From NCBI GenBank assembly GCA_025056115.1, contig JANWVM010000010.1, positions 1 to 48,024 on the forward strand: a stretch of 48,024 nt of DNA, given 5' to 3'. Within the stretch, counting starts at the first letter, position 1. Every line of letters begins with the position of its first letter. The notes beneath the pieces are model-generated. The model ran no database searches, had not been told where the DNA came from, and was given only the letters and a program-made list of their open reading frames with translations. Source of the stretch: Gloeomargarita sp. SKYG116 (GTDB lineage: Bacteria; Cyanobacteriota; Cyanobacteriia; Gloeomargaritales; Gloeomargaritaceae). A program made the position numbers and the translations under genes. This document shows, one piece after another, positions 36,718 to 45,925 of the stretch.

Positions 36718-38961
36718 ATGGCTACTTGGCCGCTCCAGCGCTGGTTACTGCCTGCGGCTGCACCAGTGGACCATCTGGCCCAAAAACTGGGTTTATCGCC
36801 ACTGACCGTCCAAGTTTTGATGCAACGGGGCCTGCAGACAGAGGCAGCCATTCGCCATTTCCTGGACCCGCAGTTGGAACCACTGCCGCCCCCAGAAGCC
36901 CATTTCCGAGACCTAGGGGCAGCCGTTGATATTCTGGTGCAGGCGGCGCGACAGGGACAGAAGGTTGCTATTTGTGGGGACTACGATGCGGATGGCATGA
37001 CCAGCACGGCGCTGCTCCTGCGGTTGCTGCGGGGGGTGGGGATCGCCGCAGACTACGCCATTCCCAGCCGGATGCAGGAAGGCTACGGCATCAATGAGCG
37101 TATTGTGCAGGAATTTCATGAACAGGGGGTGGCAGTGGTCATGACAGTGGACAACGGGATTGCGGCCCATGCCCCGATAGCGCTGGCTGTACAGTTGGGG
37201 ATGCAAGTGGTCATTACGGATCACCATGAACCCCCAACGGAATTGCCGCCGGCGCACGCCATTTTAAATCCCCACTTGATCCCTGAGGGTTCGCCTTATC
37301 GGGGTTTGGCGGGCGTTGGTGTTGCTTATGTGCTAGGACAAGCTCTGCTGCAACGGTTGGGCTACGATGCGGCTTTGGCGGAGCCGTTATTGGAATTGTT
37401 CACGCTGGGCACTATTGCCGATCTTGCGCCGTTAACAGGGGTGAATCGCCGCTGGGTGAAACAGGGATTGCGGTTGCTGGCCAACTCCCGTTTGTTGGGG
37501 GTGCGCACGCTGATAGCGGTAGCGGGGTTGGCCCAGGTGGAGGATTTCAATCCCGACCATATCGGGTTTCAGTTGGGGCCGCGCATCAATGCCATTGGAC
37601 GTATCGGCGACCCACAGGCGGTGATTGAGCTATTAACAACCGATGACCCCCAAATAGCCCAGCAGCGTGCCCAGGAATGTGAAATAGCGAATCAACGACG
37701 CCGCCAGTTGTGCGAGCAGATTGAACAGGAAGCCGTTGCTCTGCATGAACAAAGTCCCCAAGACTTTCAGCAGGAGCCGGTGCTCGTGCTGGTGCAACCA
37801 GGCTGGCATCACGGGGTGATTGGCATCGTCGCCTCGCGGTTGATGGAACGCTATGGAGTGCCGGTTTTTCTGGGAACCTATGAGGACGTCGCTCAAACGG
37901 TGATCCGGGGTTCAGCGCGGGGGATTCCCGAATTTCACGTGTATGAGGCGCTGCACGATAGCCGCGAATTCCTGGAACGGTACGGGGGTCACCGGGCAGC
38001 CGGAGGGTTTTCCTTGTTGGCTCAACATTTTCCCCAGTGGCGGGAACGGTTACAAGCCTTTGGACGACGCTGTTTGCAACCCCACCATCTGCGCCCCCTT
38101 CTACAGTTGCATGCCCAGGCGCGGTTAGGGGAATTGACGCTCGACCTGCACGACGAATTGCAACAACTGCAACCGTTCGGGATTGAGAACCCGACCCCCC
38201 AGCTCTGGAGCCACCGGGTGCGGGTGGTGGAACAGGCCACGATAGGCAAGGACCGGCAACACGCCAAGTTGAGGGTGCGAGACGACACGGGCGAGAAAGA
38301 AGTACTGGCTTGGGGATGGGCGGATTACTTGCCCCTGCCGGATTGCCTGGACATTGCCTACACGCTGCGGCGCAACGAGTTCCAGGGCCAAACGACGGTG
38401 AATTTAGAGCTGGTGGGCATCCGGTATCCGCTTCCCGACTTAACGATTCCGCCGCCGCCCCCCCTGGTGACCCGACCGACTTGCCAGCCAGTTGCCCAGG
38501 TAGAGGAACTTCTGTCCCAACACCCCCAGCGCCGCTTTTTGCTGTACGGTTATCGTCGGCCGGAATTTCCCGGCTGTCCCCATCTAACCTATGACCGTCC
38601 CCGTGACACGTGCGAGGTACTCATCCTGTGGACGCTGCCCCCTGACCCGATTTACCTGCGCTGGCTCGTGGCCAAGGCCCGTCCCCAGACCGTCTATGTC
38701 GCCCCGCACTGCCCGCCCATCCCTACAGCTACACAAGTCCTGGCTTGGGTTGAAGCCAGCCTCGCCCATCGTCCCGCCACCTGGAACCTCTTGGCCTTAG
38801 GGCAGGAGCATTGGGTCAGCCCGGCTGTTTGGGTGGCTGGTTTACGGACTCTAGGCTATGACGCCCCCCACTGGCCGCCAACTGCTGCTTTAGCTGCCGA
38901 ACTAGACCGGCTCAAGGACTGGTATCGTACCCCCGTAACCGACCTAGCGCAGCACCTGTGA
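36718..38961 (+). CDS. recJ: Single-stranded-DNA exonuclease RecJ
   Basis: 5'-3' single-strand exonuclease in recombination and mismatch repair. In the 747-aa chain the DHH phosphoesterase motifs are visible: CGDYDADGMTSTALLL, VDNGIAAHAP, ITDHHEPPTELP and GTIADLAPLTG; DHHA1 follows as RYGGHRAAGGFSL. The last 170 residues, rich in Pro and Trp, form a less conserved cyanobacterial extension. It ends exactly next to hup on the other strand without overlap. Confidence 0.93.
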   Translation: MATWPLQRWLLPAAAPVDHLAQKLGLSPLTVQVLMQRGLQTEAAIRHFLDPQLEPLPPPEAHFRDLGAAVDILVQAARQGQKVAICGDYDADGMTSTALLLRLLRGVGIAADYAIPSRMQEGYGINERIVQEFHEQGVAVVMTVDNGIAAHAPIALAVQLGMQVVITDHHEPPTELPPAHAILNPHLIPEGSPYRGLAGVGVAYVLGQALLQRLGYDAALAEPLLELFTLGTIADLAPLTGVNRRWVKQGLRLLANSRLLGVRTLIAVAGLAQVEDFNPDHIGFQLGPRINAIGRIGDPQAVIELLTTDDPQIAQQRAQECEIANQRRRQLCEQIEQEAVALHEQSPQDFQQEPVLVLVQPGWHHGVIGIVASRLMERYGVPVFLGTYEDVAQTVIRGSARGIPEFHVYEALHDSREFLERYGGHRAAGGFSLLAQHFPQWRERLQAFGRRCLQPHHLRPLLQLHAQARLGELTLDLHDELQQLQPFGIENPTPQLWSHRVRVVEQATIGKDRQHAKLRVRDDTGEKEVLAWGWADYLPLPDCLDIAYTLRRNEFQGQTTVNLELVGIRYPLPDLTIPPPPPLVTRPTCQPVAQVEELLSQHPQRRFLLYGYRRPEFPGCPHLTYDRPRDTCEVLILWTLPPDPIYLRWLVAKARPQTVYVAPHCPPIPTATQVLAWVEASLAHRPATWNLLALGQEHWVSPAVWVAGLRTLGYDAPHWPPTAALAAELDRLKDWYRTPVTDLAQHL

Positions 38962-39261
38962 CTACTTCTGCTGGTTTTTAGCGGCACTGTCGGCGACCTT
39001 CTCCCGGAATAATTTCCCCGCGGAAAAAGTGGGAACTGTTTTGGCAGGAATATGCAGCGGCGCACCCGTTCCAGGGTTACGACCCTCGCGGGCTTGCCGT
39101 TTGCGGGCCTCAAACGAACCAAAGCCCACCAGCGTGACCTTTTGCCCCTCCGCCACCGAATTAATAATCGCTTCTAACGTGGCATCTAAAACCGATTCTG
39201 CCACTTTCTTGGTTGTCCCCACCTTGGAGGCAACTTCGGTGACCAACTCTTCCTTGTTCAT
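38962..39261 (-). CDS. hup: DNA-binding protein HU
   Basis: Histone-like nucleoid protein. The 99-aa chain starts MNKEELVTEVASKVGTTKK and has VTLVGFGSFEARKRQAREGR followed by the DNA-intercalating NPGTGAPLHIPAK arm. The C-terminal tail AAKNQQK is slightly longer than in E. coli HU. Its stop codon abuts that of recJ. It is in a separate unit from ispF, with a 108-bp upstream gap. Confidence 0.96.
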   Translation of the reverse strand: MNKEELVTEVASKVGTTKKVAESVLDATLEAIINSVAEGQKVTLVGFGSFEARKRQAREGRNPGTGAPLHIPAKTVPTFSAGKLFREKVADSAAKNQQK

Positions 39262-39369
39262 ACCTTACGCCTCGTCAACACCCATTTAACTTGGTTAAGC
39301 GGTTGTCCTTGTGAAAAATGCAAGGCCGCGAATAGCGATAAAGCCATGGTTTAACGCTTCCCAGCTTAA

Positions 39370-39879
39370 TCAAACTTTCCCAGAATCGTCAACTGTTCGG
39401 GGCATCAAAAGTGCAACAGCATAAGCGGCAATTCCCTCTTCTTGTCCGACCGGTCCTAGTCGTTCGTTGGTCGTGGCTTTGACCCCCACCTGGTCGGCTG
39501 TAACCGCTAGCGCTGCTGCTAACCGCTGACGCATTTGGGGGATGTAGGGCTTGAGTTTGGGTCGCTCCGCGATCACTACCGAGTCCACATTTGCTACCTG
39601 CCACCCGCGTTCCGCCACCCACGCCCGCACCTGCTGCAACAATCGCAAACTGTCGGCACCCGCCCACTGGGGGTCCCCCGGTGGAAAATAATGCCCAATA
39701 TCCCCTAAGCTCAAGGCACCCAGCAAGGCATCCATAATGGCGTGGGTCAGGACATCCGCATCGCTGTGACCTAGCAAACCCAAGGAGTGGGGAATCTGGA
39801 CACCTCCCAAAATCAAAGGACGGTCCGGCACCAAGCGGTGAATGTCGTAACCATTACCAATGCGGAAGGGGGGAATCAC
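39370..39879 (-). CDS. ispF: 2-C-methyl-D-erythritol 2,4-cyclodiphosphate synthase
   Basis: MEP-pathway enzyme forming the cyclic diphosphate. The 169-aa chain has the zinc ligands in NGYDIHRL and [20 protein letters not shown], and [20 protein letters not shown] near the end. Its ATG overlaps the rpmB stop by 4 bp. It works in the same pathway as ispH at 18.8 kb. Confidence 0.96.
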   Translation of the reverse strand: MIPPFRIGNGYDIHRLVPDRPLILGGVQIPHSLGLLGHSDADVLTHAIMDALLGALSLGDIGHYFPPGDPQWAGADSLRLLQQVRAWVAERGWQVANVDSVVIAERPKLKPYIPQMRQRLAAALAVTADQVGVKATTNERLGPVGQEEGIAAYAVALLMPRTVDDSGKV

Positions 39880-40112
39880 AGTCGATGCAGATCAATTCCC
39901 TGTTCACGGGCAACTGCTTCTAGCCCCCGCCGTTGCAACGTCCGCATGGCCTGGGTGGATAGGCGTAACCGCACCCACTTGCGCCCCTCCGGCCACCAGA
40001 CTCGCTTCCACTGTAAATTCACATGCTGCAGACGCTTTGTGCGGCGGTGAGAGTGAGAGACCGCGAACGCATTATTCGCCTGCTTACCAGTGAGTTGACA
40101 ACGCCGTGCCAT
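39876..40112 (-). CDS. rpmB: 50S ribosomal protein L28
   Basis: The 78-aa chain starts [20 protein letters not shown] and contains [19 protein letters not shown], characteristic of L28. AGGAGG precedes the ATG. It is placed between trxA (13-bp gap) and ispF (4-bp overlap). Confidence 0.96.
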   Translation of the reverse strand: MARRCQLTGKQANNAFAVSHSHRRTKRLQHVNLQWKRVWWPEGRKWVRLRLSTQAMRTLQRRGLEAVAREQGIDLHRL

Positions 40113-40125
40113 TGTTGGCTCCTCC

Positions 40126-40449
40126 TTAAAGATGCTGCTGGAGCGCCTTCACTAAAGTGGTTTTCGGGACAGCGCCCATCACGACATCGACCTTCTGCCC
40201 GCCCTTAAAGATCATTAGGGTGGGAATGCTGCGAATCCCGTACTCGTTAGCGGTTTTGGGATTGTCATCCGTGTTCAGTTTGACCACCTTGACCCGTCCC
40301 TCAAACTCTCGCGCCACTTCATCCACGACCGGAGCCACCATGCGACAGGGTCCACACCAGGGCGCCCAAAAGTCAACCAGCACTGGAATCGGGCTTTTCA
40401 GCACTTCTTGCTCAAACGTCGCATCGGTAACCGCGGCTGCCTCCGACAT
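40126..40449 (-). CDS. trxA: Thioredoxin
   Basis: A 107-aa m-type thioredoxin with the redox centre [12 protein letters not shown] and the conserved [14 protein letters not shown] cis-proline loop. ATG 40449 has AAGGA upstream and gives the standard N-terminus. It is the first gene of the trxA-rpmB-ispF unit, immediately downstream of the Yfr1 RNA gene, an arrangement conserved in cyanobacteria. Confidence 0.96.
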   Translation of the reverse strand: MSEAAAVTDATFEQEVLKSPIPVLVDFWAPWCGPCRMVAPVVDEVAREFEGRVKVVKLNTDDNPKTANEYGIRSIPTLMIFKGGQKVDVVMGAVPKTTLVKALQQHL

Positions 40450-40538
40450 AAGCATCCATCCTTTCTATGATGAGGGAGTCACTCGTTCTGTTCATCTTAT
40501 CACATTATCACAAAATTCCCGGCGCCCCATCAGTTGGC

Positions 40539-40565
40539 AAAAAAAGACCTAAGCACCAGCTTAGG
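40539..40565 (-). terminator. Rho-independent terminator of yfr1
   Basis: Perfect 7-bp stem CCTAAGC/GCTTAGG with a 4-nt loop, followed on the minus strand by TC and seven T residues. It would end both Yfr1 and any read-through from guaB3. Confidence 0.9.
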
Positions 40566-40610
40566 CCAGAGTGTGGTGTGAGGAGTGAACGGAAACTTGC
40601 GTCTCCGCAC
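40539..40610 (-). ncRNA. yfr1: Yfr1 small regulatory RNA
   Basis: A short RNA of about 70 nt that base-pairs with mRNAs, including outer-membrane porin mRNAs in other cyanobacteria. On the minus strand a TATAAT box (40622-40617) precedes a 7-bp hairpin CGGAGAC-GCAA-GUUUCCG (40607-40590), then the unpaired ultraconserved ACUCCUCACAC (40586-40576), then the terminator hairpin CCUAAGC-UGGU-GCUUAGG (40565-40548) and a run of seven U. This is the complete Yfr1 architecture. It lies between guaB3 and trxA, the usual Yfr1 locus. The 5' end is estimated from the -10 box. Confidence 0.93.
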
Positions 40611-40616
40611 TACCCT

Positions 40617-40622
40617 ATTATA
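40617..40622 (-). promoter_or_regulatory. -10 box of the yfr1 promoter
   Basis: A perfect TATAAT on the minus strand, with the predicted transcription start about 7 nt downstream near 40610. No good -35 hexamer is present at 17 bp. Confidence 0.6.
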
Positions 40623-40729
40623 AACAAACTTTTAGGGAGTCGGGGAAGAGGGCACCCGGATGTCTTAAGAATCGCATCCGAAGCTTGCTTCACCGGAGAT
40701 GGCCGTGCTCAGGTAGCAGTACGTCATGA

Positions 40730-41899
40730 CTACTTGCCCATCCCCAGCTTCTGCGCCCGCTGGTAGACCTTGCCCTCAGTGAGCAACGACGGCGCAATCA
40801 CCACTTCAATCTTTTGCATCTCTCGCAGGTTTTTCGCCCCGACCGTGGCCATGCTGGTTTTCAACGCCCCTAGGAGATTGTGGGTGCCGTCGTCGAGTAG
40901 CGCCGGACCCCGCAGGATTTGCTCGAGCGTACCGGTCGTGCCCACGCGAATCCGGGTACCCCGGGGCAGAACCGGACTGGGCGTCGCCATACCCCAGTGA
41001 TACCCCCGTCCAGGGGCTTCTTGCGCCCGTGCCAAGGGCGACCCGATCATCACCCCGTCCGCGCCGCAGGCAATGGCTTTGCAAATATCGCCACCGGTGA
41101 CCAATCCCCCATCAGCAATCACCGGCACATAGCGTCCCGTTTCCGCCTGGTAGTCTTCCCGCGCCGCCGCGCAATCGGCAATGGCTGTCGCCTGGGGCAC
41201 GCCTACCCCCAAGACACCCCGAGACGTACAGGCTGCGCCAGGACCAATCCCTACTAAAATTGCCGCCGCGCCCGCTCGCATCAGGTTCAACGCCACTTCA
41301 TAGGTCACGCAGTTGCCTAGCACCACCGGCATGGGCATGTCTTGGCAGAAACGTTCCAAATCCAGCGCTTGGTGACCCGGCGCCGCCCAGTGCGTTGGCG
41401 AGACCACTGTGGCTTGGACGAAAAACAAATCGGCACCGGCTTCGGCGGCGAGAGGACCAAGGGTCATAGCCCGTCCCGGCGTACAACTGACTGCCGCAAT
41501 GCCCCCCTGCTGCTTAATCTCCCGGATGCGGGCCAGCACCAACTCTGGTTTGATGGGTTCCTGGTACAGCTGTTGCATCAGGCCCACAAACTCGTCATTG
41601 CCCACCTGTGCAATTTGCGCTAGTACCGGGTCGGGGTCTTCGTAGCGGGTCTGGAGTCCTTCCAAATTCAACACCCCCAGCGCCCCCAATTCGGTCAGCT
41701 TCACCGCCACTTTGGTATCCACGACTCCGTCCATGGCACTGGCAATGATGGGAATTTCGCGGGTGATGCCGCCAATCGTCCAGTGGGTATCCGTTAATGC
41801 CGGGTCAAGGGTAGCTGTGCCGGGAACTAAGGCAATTTCGTCAATCCCATAGGCCCGCCGTGCCAGCTTGCCCCGTCCAATCGGGATAGGTGCCTCCAT
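40730..41899 (-). CDS. guaB3: GuaB3-family IMP dehydrogenase-related protein
   Basis: A 389-aa TIM-barrel protein of the GuaB3 branch, lacking the CBS domains of true IMP dehydrogenase. The N-terminal [20 protein letters not shown] is typical of GuaB3; the nucleotide-binding active-site loop is [12 protein letters not shown] with its catalytic cysteine, and [19 protein letters not shown] binds phosphate. Some GuaB3 proteins have GMP reductase activity, so either direction of GMP/IMP conversion is possible. It lies upstream of Yfr1 and trxA. Confidence 0.9.
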   Translation of the reverse strand: MEAPIPIGRGKLARRAYGIDEIALVPGTATLDPALTDTHWTIGGITREIPIIASAMDGVVDTKVAVKLTELGALGVLNLEGLQTRYEDPDPVLAQIAQVGNDEFVGLMQQLYQEPIKPELVLARIREIKQQGGIAAVSCTPGRAMTLGPLAAEAGADLFFVQATVVSPTHWAAPGHQALDLERFCQDMPMPVVLGNCVTYEVALNLMRAGAAAILVGIGPGAACTSRGVLGVGVPQATAIADCAAAREDYQAETGRYVPVIADGGLVTGGDICKAIACGADGVMIGSPLARAQEAPGRGYHWGMATPSPVLPRGTRIRVGTTGTLEQILRGPALLDDGTHNLLGALKTSMATVGAKNLREMQKIEVVIAPSLLTEGKVYQRAQKLGMGK

Positions 41900-41969
41900 A
41901 GCCGCCGTTCCTTAAATTTTATTTAAGTTAACAAATCCCCGGCGTTTCTGTCAAAAGGCCGACAGCAGG

Positions 41970-43841
41970 TCAGGCGTACATCTGTTCAATCAGGTCGCGG
42001 TAGCGTTCCATCACCACGTTGCGCTTGATTTTCAGGGTTTGGGTCAGCAGGCCGTTTTCGACGCTGAAGGGTTCCGCCAGCAACCGGAAGGGGCCAATTT
42101 GTTCAAAGGGGCGGACGCTCGGGCGGTTTTGGGAATGCACTTGGATTTCGTGTCGGTAGAGTTCCAACACTTCCGGACTGGCAAGGGTGTAAACGCCGGG
42201 GACAGGGGGTTCGTGGGACAGGCGCAACTGATGCCCCTGCGCTTCGGCCCAGGCTTGCAAGGCGGTTTCGTTGGGGACAATCAAACACCCCAGTTGCCGC
42301 GCGTCCTGACCCACCAGCACGATTTGGCTGATGTAGGGGCTTTGTAAACAGGCAGTTTCAATCGGCTCCGGTTCGACGTTTTCGCCGCTGCTGAGCACAA
42401 TTGTGTCTTTGGCCCGGCCCGTGAGCACCAAATCTCCCTGGGGCGTCAACCAGCCCAAGTCCCCCGTATCGAACCAGCCCTGGTCATCCAGCACCTTGGC
42501 AGTCGCCTCCGGGTTGCGGTAGTAGCCTTTCATGACCTGGGGGCCCCGCGCCAGCACCAGACCTTTGTGGGTCACGGGCAAGGGTTGCCGGGTTTCCGGG
42601 TCCACAATCTTGATTTCCGTCTGGGGCAAGGGCAAACCGGCGGAGTAGCGCAAGTTGTGGGTCACCCGGCGGGCAGTCAGCACCGGAGAGGTTTCGGTTA
42701 GTCCATAACCCACTACAATCGTGATTCCCACTATTTCGTAGAAGTCGTCCAGGTGGCGAGCCAAAGCCGCACCGCCGCTGGCACCCTCTCGCAGGCGTCC
42801 CCCCACTGCTTGCCGGATTTTGCGATACACCAGCGCGTCCGCCAGCCGATGCACCGGCCAGAGCACCAACGCCACCACGCCACTCGCCAGCCGCTGGAGG
42901 GGCGACGGACGCAGCGGTTCAAGCGACAAATTCTCCCAGACCCGCTTGGCATAGACATAGCGCTTGCTGAAGCCTAGTAGCCGTTGTACCAGGCGTTGCT
43001 TGTTGGCCGGTTGTTTGCGCAATTCGCGCTCGATGCCTTCGTAAATGGACTCCCACAGGCGAGGCACGCCGACGATGTGGTGGGGGCGAAAGCGGGTCAA
43101 ATCCTGTTTGAAATGGCGCAGGGTGCTGTAAATCTGGTGAATGCCCTGGGAGAGCAGGAAATACTCGCAGGCGCGCCCGTAACTGTGCCAGGTGGGGAGC
43201 AGACTCAAGGCAATGTTGCCTGGGCGGGGGGTAAAGACGACGCGCAGGTTTTCCAACTGGTGCAGCAAGTTGCCGTGGCTGAGCATAACGCCCTTGGGTT
43301 TGCCGGTGGTGCCGGAGGTGTACAGCAACGTCGCCAGGGAATCCGGCTGGAGATGGGGGGCTTTAAATGGGTGCGCTTCCCCGCGCTGCATCACTTGGCT
43401 AAAGCTGAGGATGCCATTGCCCCCGTCGCCCCACAGAAGAATCGTCGCCCGCGGTTGCCAGTCGGGAAGGTAGGGCGTCAACCGTTGCAGGAGTTCCGGG
43501 GTATCCACCACCAGAAAGCTGCTTTCGCTATGGCGGTAAATGTAGTCCAATTCGTCCACTGGTGCTTGGGCGCCCCGCACCACATCCACGCCCCCCGCCA
43601 TCATAATCCCCTGGTCGGCAATCATCCAGCGGGAACTGTTATCGGCAAAGAGGGCCACTCGTTCTCCCGGCTGTAGCCCTAGCGCTTGCATGCCTTGGGC
43701 GAAGCGTTGAATCTGCTGAGCCACTTCCGGGTAGGTCAGGCGCACAGGCGGTTGCCGGTGGGGTTCGTCCAAGGCGATGAGGGTAGGAAACCGCTGCGCC
43801 AGCTCGGGCCACATGGCGGGTAAACAAGACCAGGGAGACAT
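41970..43841 (-). CDS. aas: AMP-dependent acyl-ACP/acyl-CoA synthetase
   Basis: Activates free fatty acids; in cyanobacteria the single such enzyme recycles fatty acids released from membranes onto ACP. The AMP-binding motif YTSGTTGKPKGVMLSHGN is followed by GYGLTETSPVL, GWFDTGDLGWL and a final catalytic lysine region QTLKIKRN. ATG 43841 gives about 623 aa; the open frame continues upstream to 44150 but is then antisense to the DUF6825 gene. ATG 43895 is an alternative. ACP versus CoA specificity cannot be read from the sequence. Confidence 0.88.
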   Translation of the reverse strand: MSPWSCLPAMWPELAQRFPTLIALDEPHRQPPVRLTYPEVAQQIQRFAQGMQALGLQPGERVALFADNSSRWMIADQGIMMAGGVDVVRGAQAPVDELDYIYRHSESSFLVVDTPELLQRLTPYLPDWQPRATILLWGDGGNGILSFSQVMQRGEAHPFKAPHLQPDSLATLLYTSGTTGKPKGVMLSHGNLLHQLENLRVVFTPRPGNIALSLLPTWHSYGRACEYFLLSQGIHQIYSTLRHFKQDLTRFRPHHIVGVPRLWESIYEGIERELRKQPANKQRLVQRLLGFSKRYVYAKRVWENLSLEPLRPSPLQRLASGVVALVLWPVHRLADALVYRKIRQAVGGRLREGASGGAALARHLDDFYEIVGITIVVGYGLTETSPVLTARRVTHNLRYSAGLPLPQTEIKIVDPETRQPLPVTHKGLVLARGPQVMKGYYRNPEATAKVLDDQGWFDTGDLGWLTPQGDLVLTGRAKDTIVLSSGENVEPEPIETACLQSPYISQIVLVGQDARQLGCLIVPNETALQAWAEAQGHQLRLSHEPPVPGVYTLASPEVLELYRHEIQVHSQNRPSVRPFEQIGPFRLLAEPFSVENGLLTQTLKIKRNVVMERYRDLIEQMYA

Positions 43842-43912
43842 AGGCAAGGGGGAGGCGACACCAGTTATTCCTAGGGTAGCCTGGATGGAGACCATCGCCG
43901 ATGGTAAAGCGT

Positions 43913-43918
43913 TATAAT
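43913..43918 (+). promoter_or_regulatory. -10 box for the DUF6825-aarF unit
   Basis: A perfect TATAAT on the plus strand, 28 bp before the preferred GTG start. It lies in front of the conserved N-terminus, which supports the later start and not the ATG at 43901. Confidence 0.45.
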
Positions 43919-43945
43919 TTGGGCGGAATGGAAGGGAGCAGTATC

Positions 43946-44236
43946 GTGGTACGGGCATTTTTCGTGGGGCGAGCGCTGGCCCAAGCCTTGACGGAGCAGG
44001 TGGGTCATCTCGTCGGAGAAGTGTTGGCCGGTGTGGGACGGTGGGATGCCCAGCAGCGGGAAGCCCTACGCCAGCAGATTCAGACCATTTTGGAACGGGC
44101 AGCCCAAGAAGAGCAAAAAGTGACCCAGGCGCGTACCAGTACGCCACCACCCGATTTGCAAACCGTTATTGACGAATTGCGGGCTGAAATTGCACGTTTA
44201 CGGACGGAACTAAAACGTTATCGCCAGCAGACCTAG
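43946..44236 (+). CDS. Conserved small cyanobacterial protein (DUF6825-like)
   Basis: A 96-aa protein of unknown function resembling DUF6825. The N-terminal RAFFVGRALAQALTEQVG, middle RWDAQQREALRQQIQ and C-terminal coiled-coil-like DLQTVIDELRAEIARLRTEL match that pattern. GTG 43946 has AAGGGAG upstream and starts at the conserved core. It ends 1 bp before the AarF kinase gene, a tight pair. Membrane or thylakoid association is possible but unproven. Confidence 0.78.
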   Translation: MVRAFFVGRALAQALTEQVGHLVGEVLAGVGRWDAQQREALRQQIQTILERAAQEEQKVTQARTSTPPPDLQTVIDELRAEIARLRTELKRYRQQT

Positions 44237-44237
44237 G

Positions 44238-45923
44238 GTGACTGTCCACGTCCGCACCAGGCAGTACCGCTGGAATCGGGAACGCTACTCCCGCTGGCGT
44301 CGCACCGTGGATATTTGGCTATTCGTCCTGCGGTTTTTGGCGGCCCAGTGGTGGTACGAACGAAGCTGGAGCTACCCAGGGGGACCCACCCCGGAAAAAC
44401 GCGCGGCCCGGCGGCGACGGATAGCCATTTGGGTGCGCGAGAGCTTGCTGGATTTGGGACCAACCTTTATCAAAGTGGGGCAATTGTTCTCCACACGGGC
44501 GGACATTTTTCCGGCGGAATACGTCGAGGAGCTATCCAAGCTGCAAGACCAGGTGCCCGCGTTTGGCATGGACCAGGTGGCCCAAATCATCGAAGCGGAC
44601 CTGGGCAAACCGATTGAAAAACTGTTTCTCACCTTTGAACCGACGCCCCTGGCAGCGGCGAGTTTGGGACAGGTGCACCGGGCGGAGTTGCCCAGTGGGG
44701 AACAGGTGGTGGTGAAGGTGCAACGGCCAGGCTTGCGCCAGCTTTTTGACATTGACTTGGCGATTGTCAAAGATATTGCTCGCTATTTCCAAAACCATCC
44801 CAAGTGGGGGCCTGGCCGGGATTGGTTGGGCATTTATGAAGAATGTCGCCGCATTTTGTACGAAGAAATTGATTATTTGCAGGAAGGGCGCAACGCCGAC
44901 GAATTCCGGCGCAATTTTCGGGGGATTGAGTGGGTGAAAGTGCCCCGGGTCTATTGGCGGTATTGCTCGCTGCGGGTGCTGACGCTGGAGTATTTGCCGG
45001 GGATTAAAATTAGCCATTACAGCGCGTTGGAAGCGGCGGGGTTAGACCGGAAACGCCTGGCGGAATTGAATGCGCGCGCCTATTTGGAACAGGTACTCAA
45101 CCACGGCTTTTTCCACGCCGACCCCCACCCTGGCAATATCGCCGTGGACCCGGATGGGAGTTTGATTTTTTATGACTTTGGCATGATGGGGCGGCTCCAC
45201 CCCCAAACCAAAGAGAAGCTCATCCAAACCCTGATGAGTATCGTGAATCGGGACGCCGACGGGGTGATCCAAGCGCTGGTGGAGTTAAAGGCGCTGGTGC
45301 CCCAGGGGGATATGGGACCGGTGCGCCGTTCCTTGCAGTACATCCTGGACCATTTGCTGGACAAACCCCTGGAGATGCAATCGGTGGCGGCCATCAGCGA
45401 AGACTTGTATGCGCTAGCCTATGATCAGCCCTTCCGGTTTCCGGCGACCTTCACGTTTGTGATGCGGGCGTTTTCCACGCTGGAAGGGGTGGGGCGGGGG
45501 TTGGACGAAAATTTCCAGTTTTTCACGGTCGCGACGCCCTACGCGCTGCAACTGATGGACAACCGCAATCGCAACGGAGACCTGGATTTACTGGGGGAAT
45601 TGGGACGCCAGGCGGCGCAGATGGGCAATTCGGCTCTAAGTTTGCCCCGGCGCGTGGAAGCCACCTTGACCCAACTGGAGCGAGGAGACTTGGTGCTGCG
45701 CAGCCGCTCTTTGGAAACGGAACGCCTACTCCGCCGGTTAAGCGCTCAGCAGGCAGCGGGGAATTACCACATCCTGACGGGGAGCTTGCTCATCTGTGGG
45801 ACGATTTTGCTGGTGCATGGTTACGGCTGGCTGGCGGCTGTGGCGGTTCTCGGCGCGGGGGTCACTGGTTGGCGGGGCTGGCGGGCTTGGCAACGCCACG
45901 AGCGCATCGAGCGCATGTTCTAG
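44238..45923 (+). CDS. ABC1/AarF/UbiB-family atypical kinase
   Basis: A 561-aa UbiB-type protein-kinase-like ATPase, a family acting on quinone synthesis and on plastid/thylakoid lipid or pigment metabolism. The family-specific KxGQ motif is in TFIKVGQLFSTRAD; the Ala-rich nucleotide loop is PLAAASLGQVHRAEL; VVKVQRPGL has the kinase lysine; GFFHADPHPGNIAV and IFYDFGMMG are the catalytic and metal sites. The C-terminal end has hydrophobic spans (ICGTILLVHGYGWLAAVAVL). A GTG start lies 1 bp after the upstream gene. Substrate unknown. Confidence 0.9.
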   Translation: MTVHVRTRQYRWNRERYSRWRRTVDIWLFVLRFLAAQWWYERSWSYPGGPTPEKRAARRRRIAIWVRESLLDLGPTFIKVGQLFSTRADIFPAEYVEELSKLQDQVPAFGMDQVAQIIEADLGKPIEKLFLTFEPTPLAAASLGQVHRAELPSGEQVVVKVQRPGLRQLFDIDLAIVKDIARYFQNHPKWGPGRDWLGIYEECRRILYEEIDYLQEGRNADEFRRNFRGIEWVKVPRVYWRYCSLRVLTLEYLPGIKISHYSALEAAGLDRKRLAELNARAYLEQVLNHGFFHADPHPGNIAVDPDGSLIFYDFGMMGRLHPQTKEKLIQTLMSIVNRDADGVIQALVELKALVPQGDMGPVRRSLQYILDHLLDKPLEMQSVAAISEDLYALAYDQPFRFPATFTFVMRAFSTLEGVGRGLDENFQFFTVATPYALQLMDNRNRNGDLDLLGELGRQAAQMGNSALSLPRRVEATLTQLERGDLVLRSRSLETERLLRRLSAQQAAGNYHILTGSLLICGTILLVHGYGWLAAVAVLGAGVTGWRGWRAWQRHERIERMF

Positions 45924-45925
45924 CG

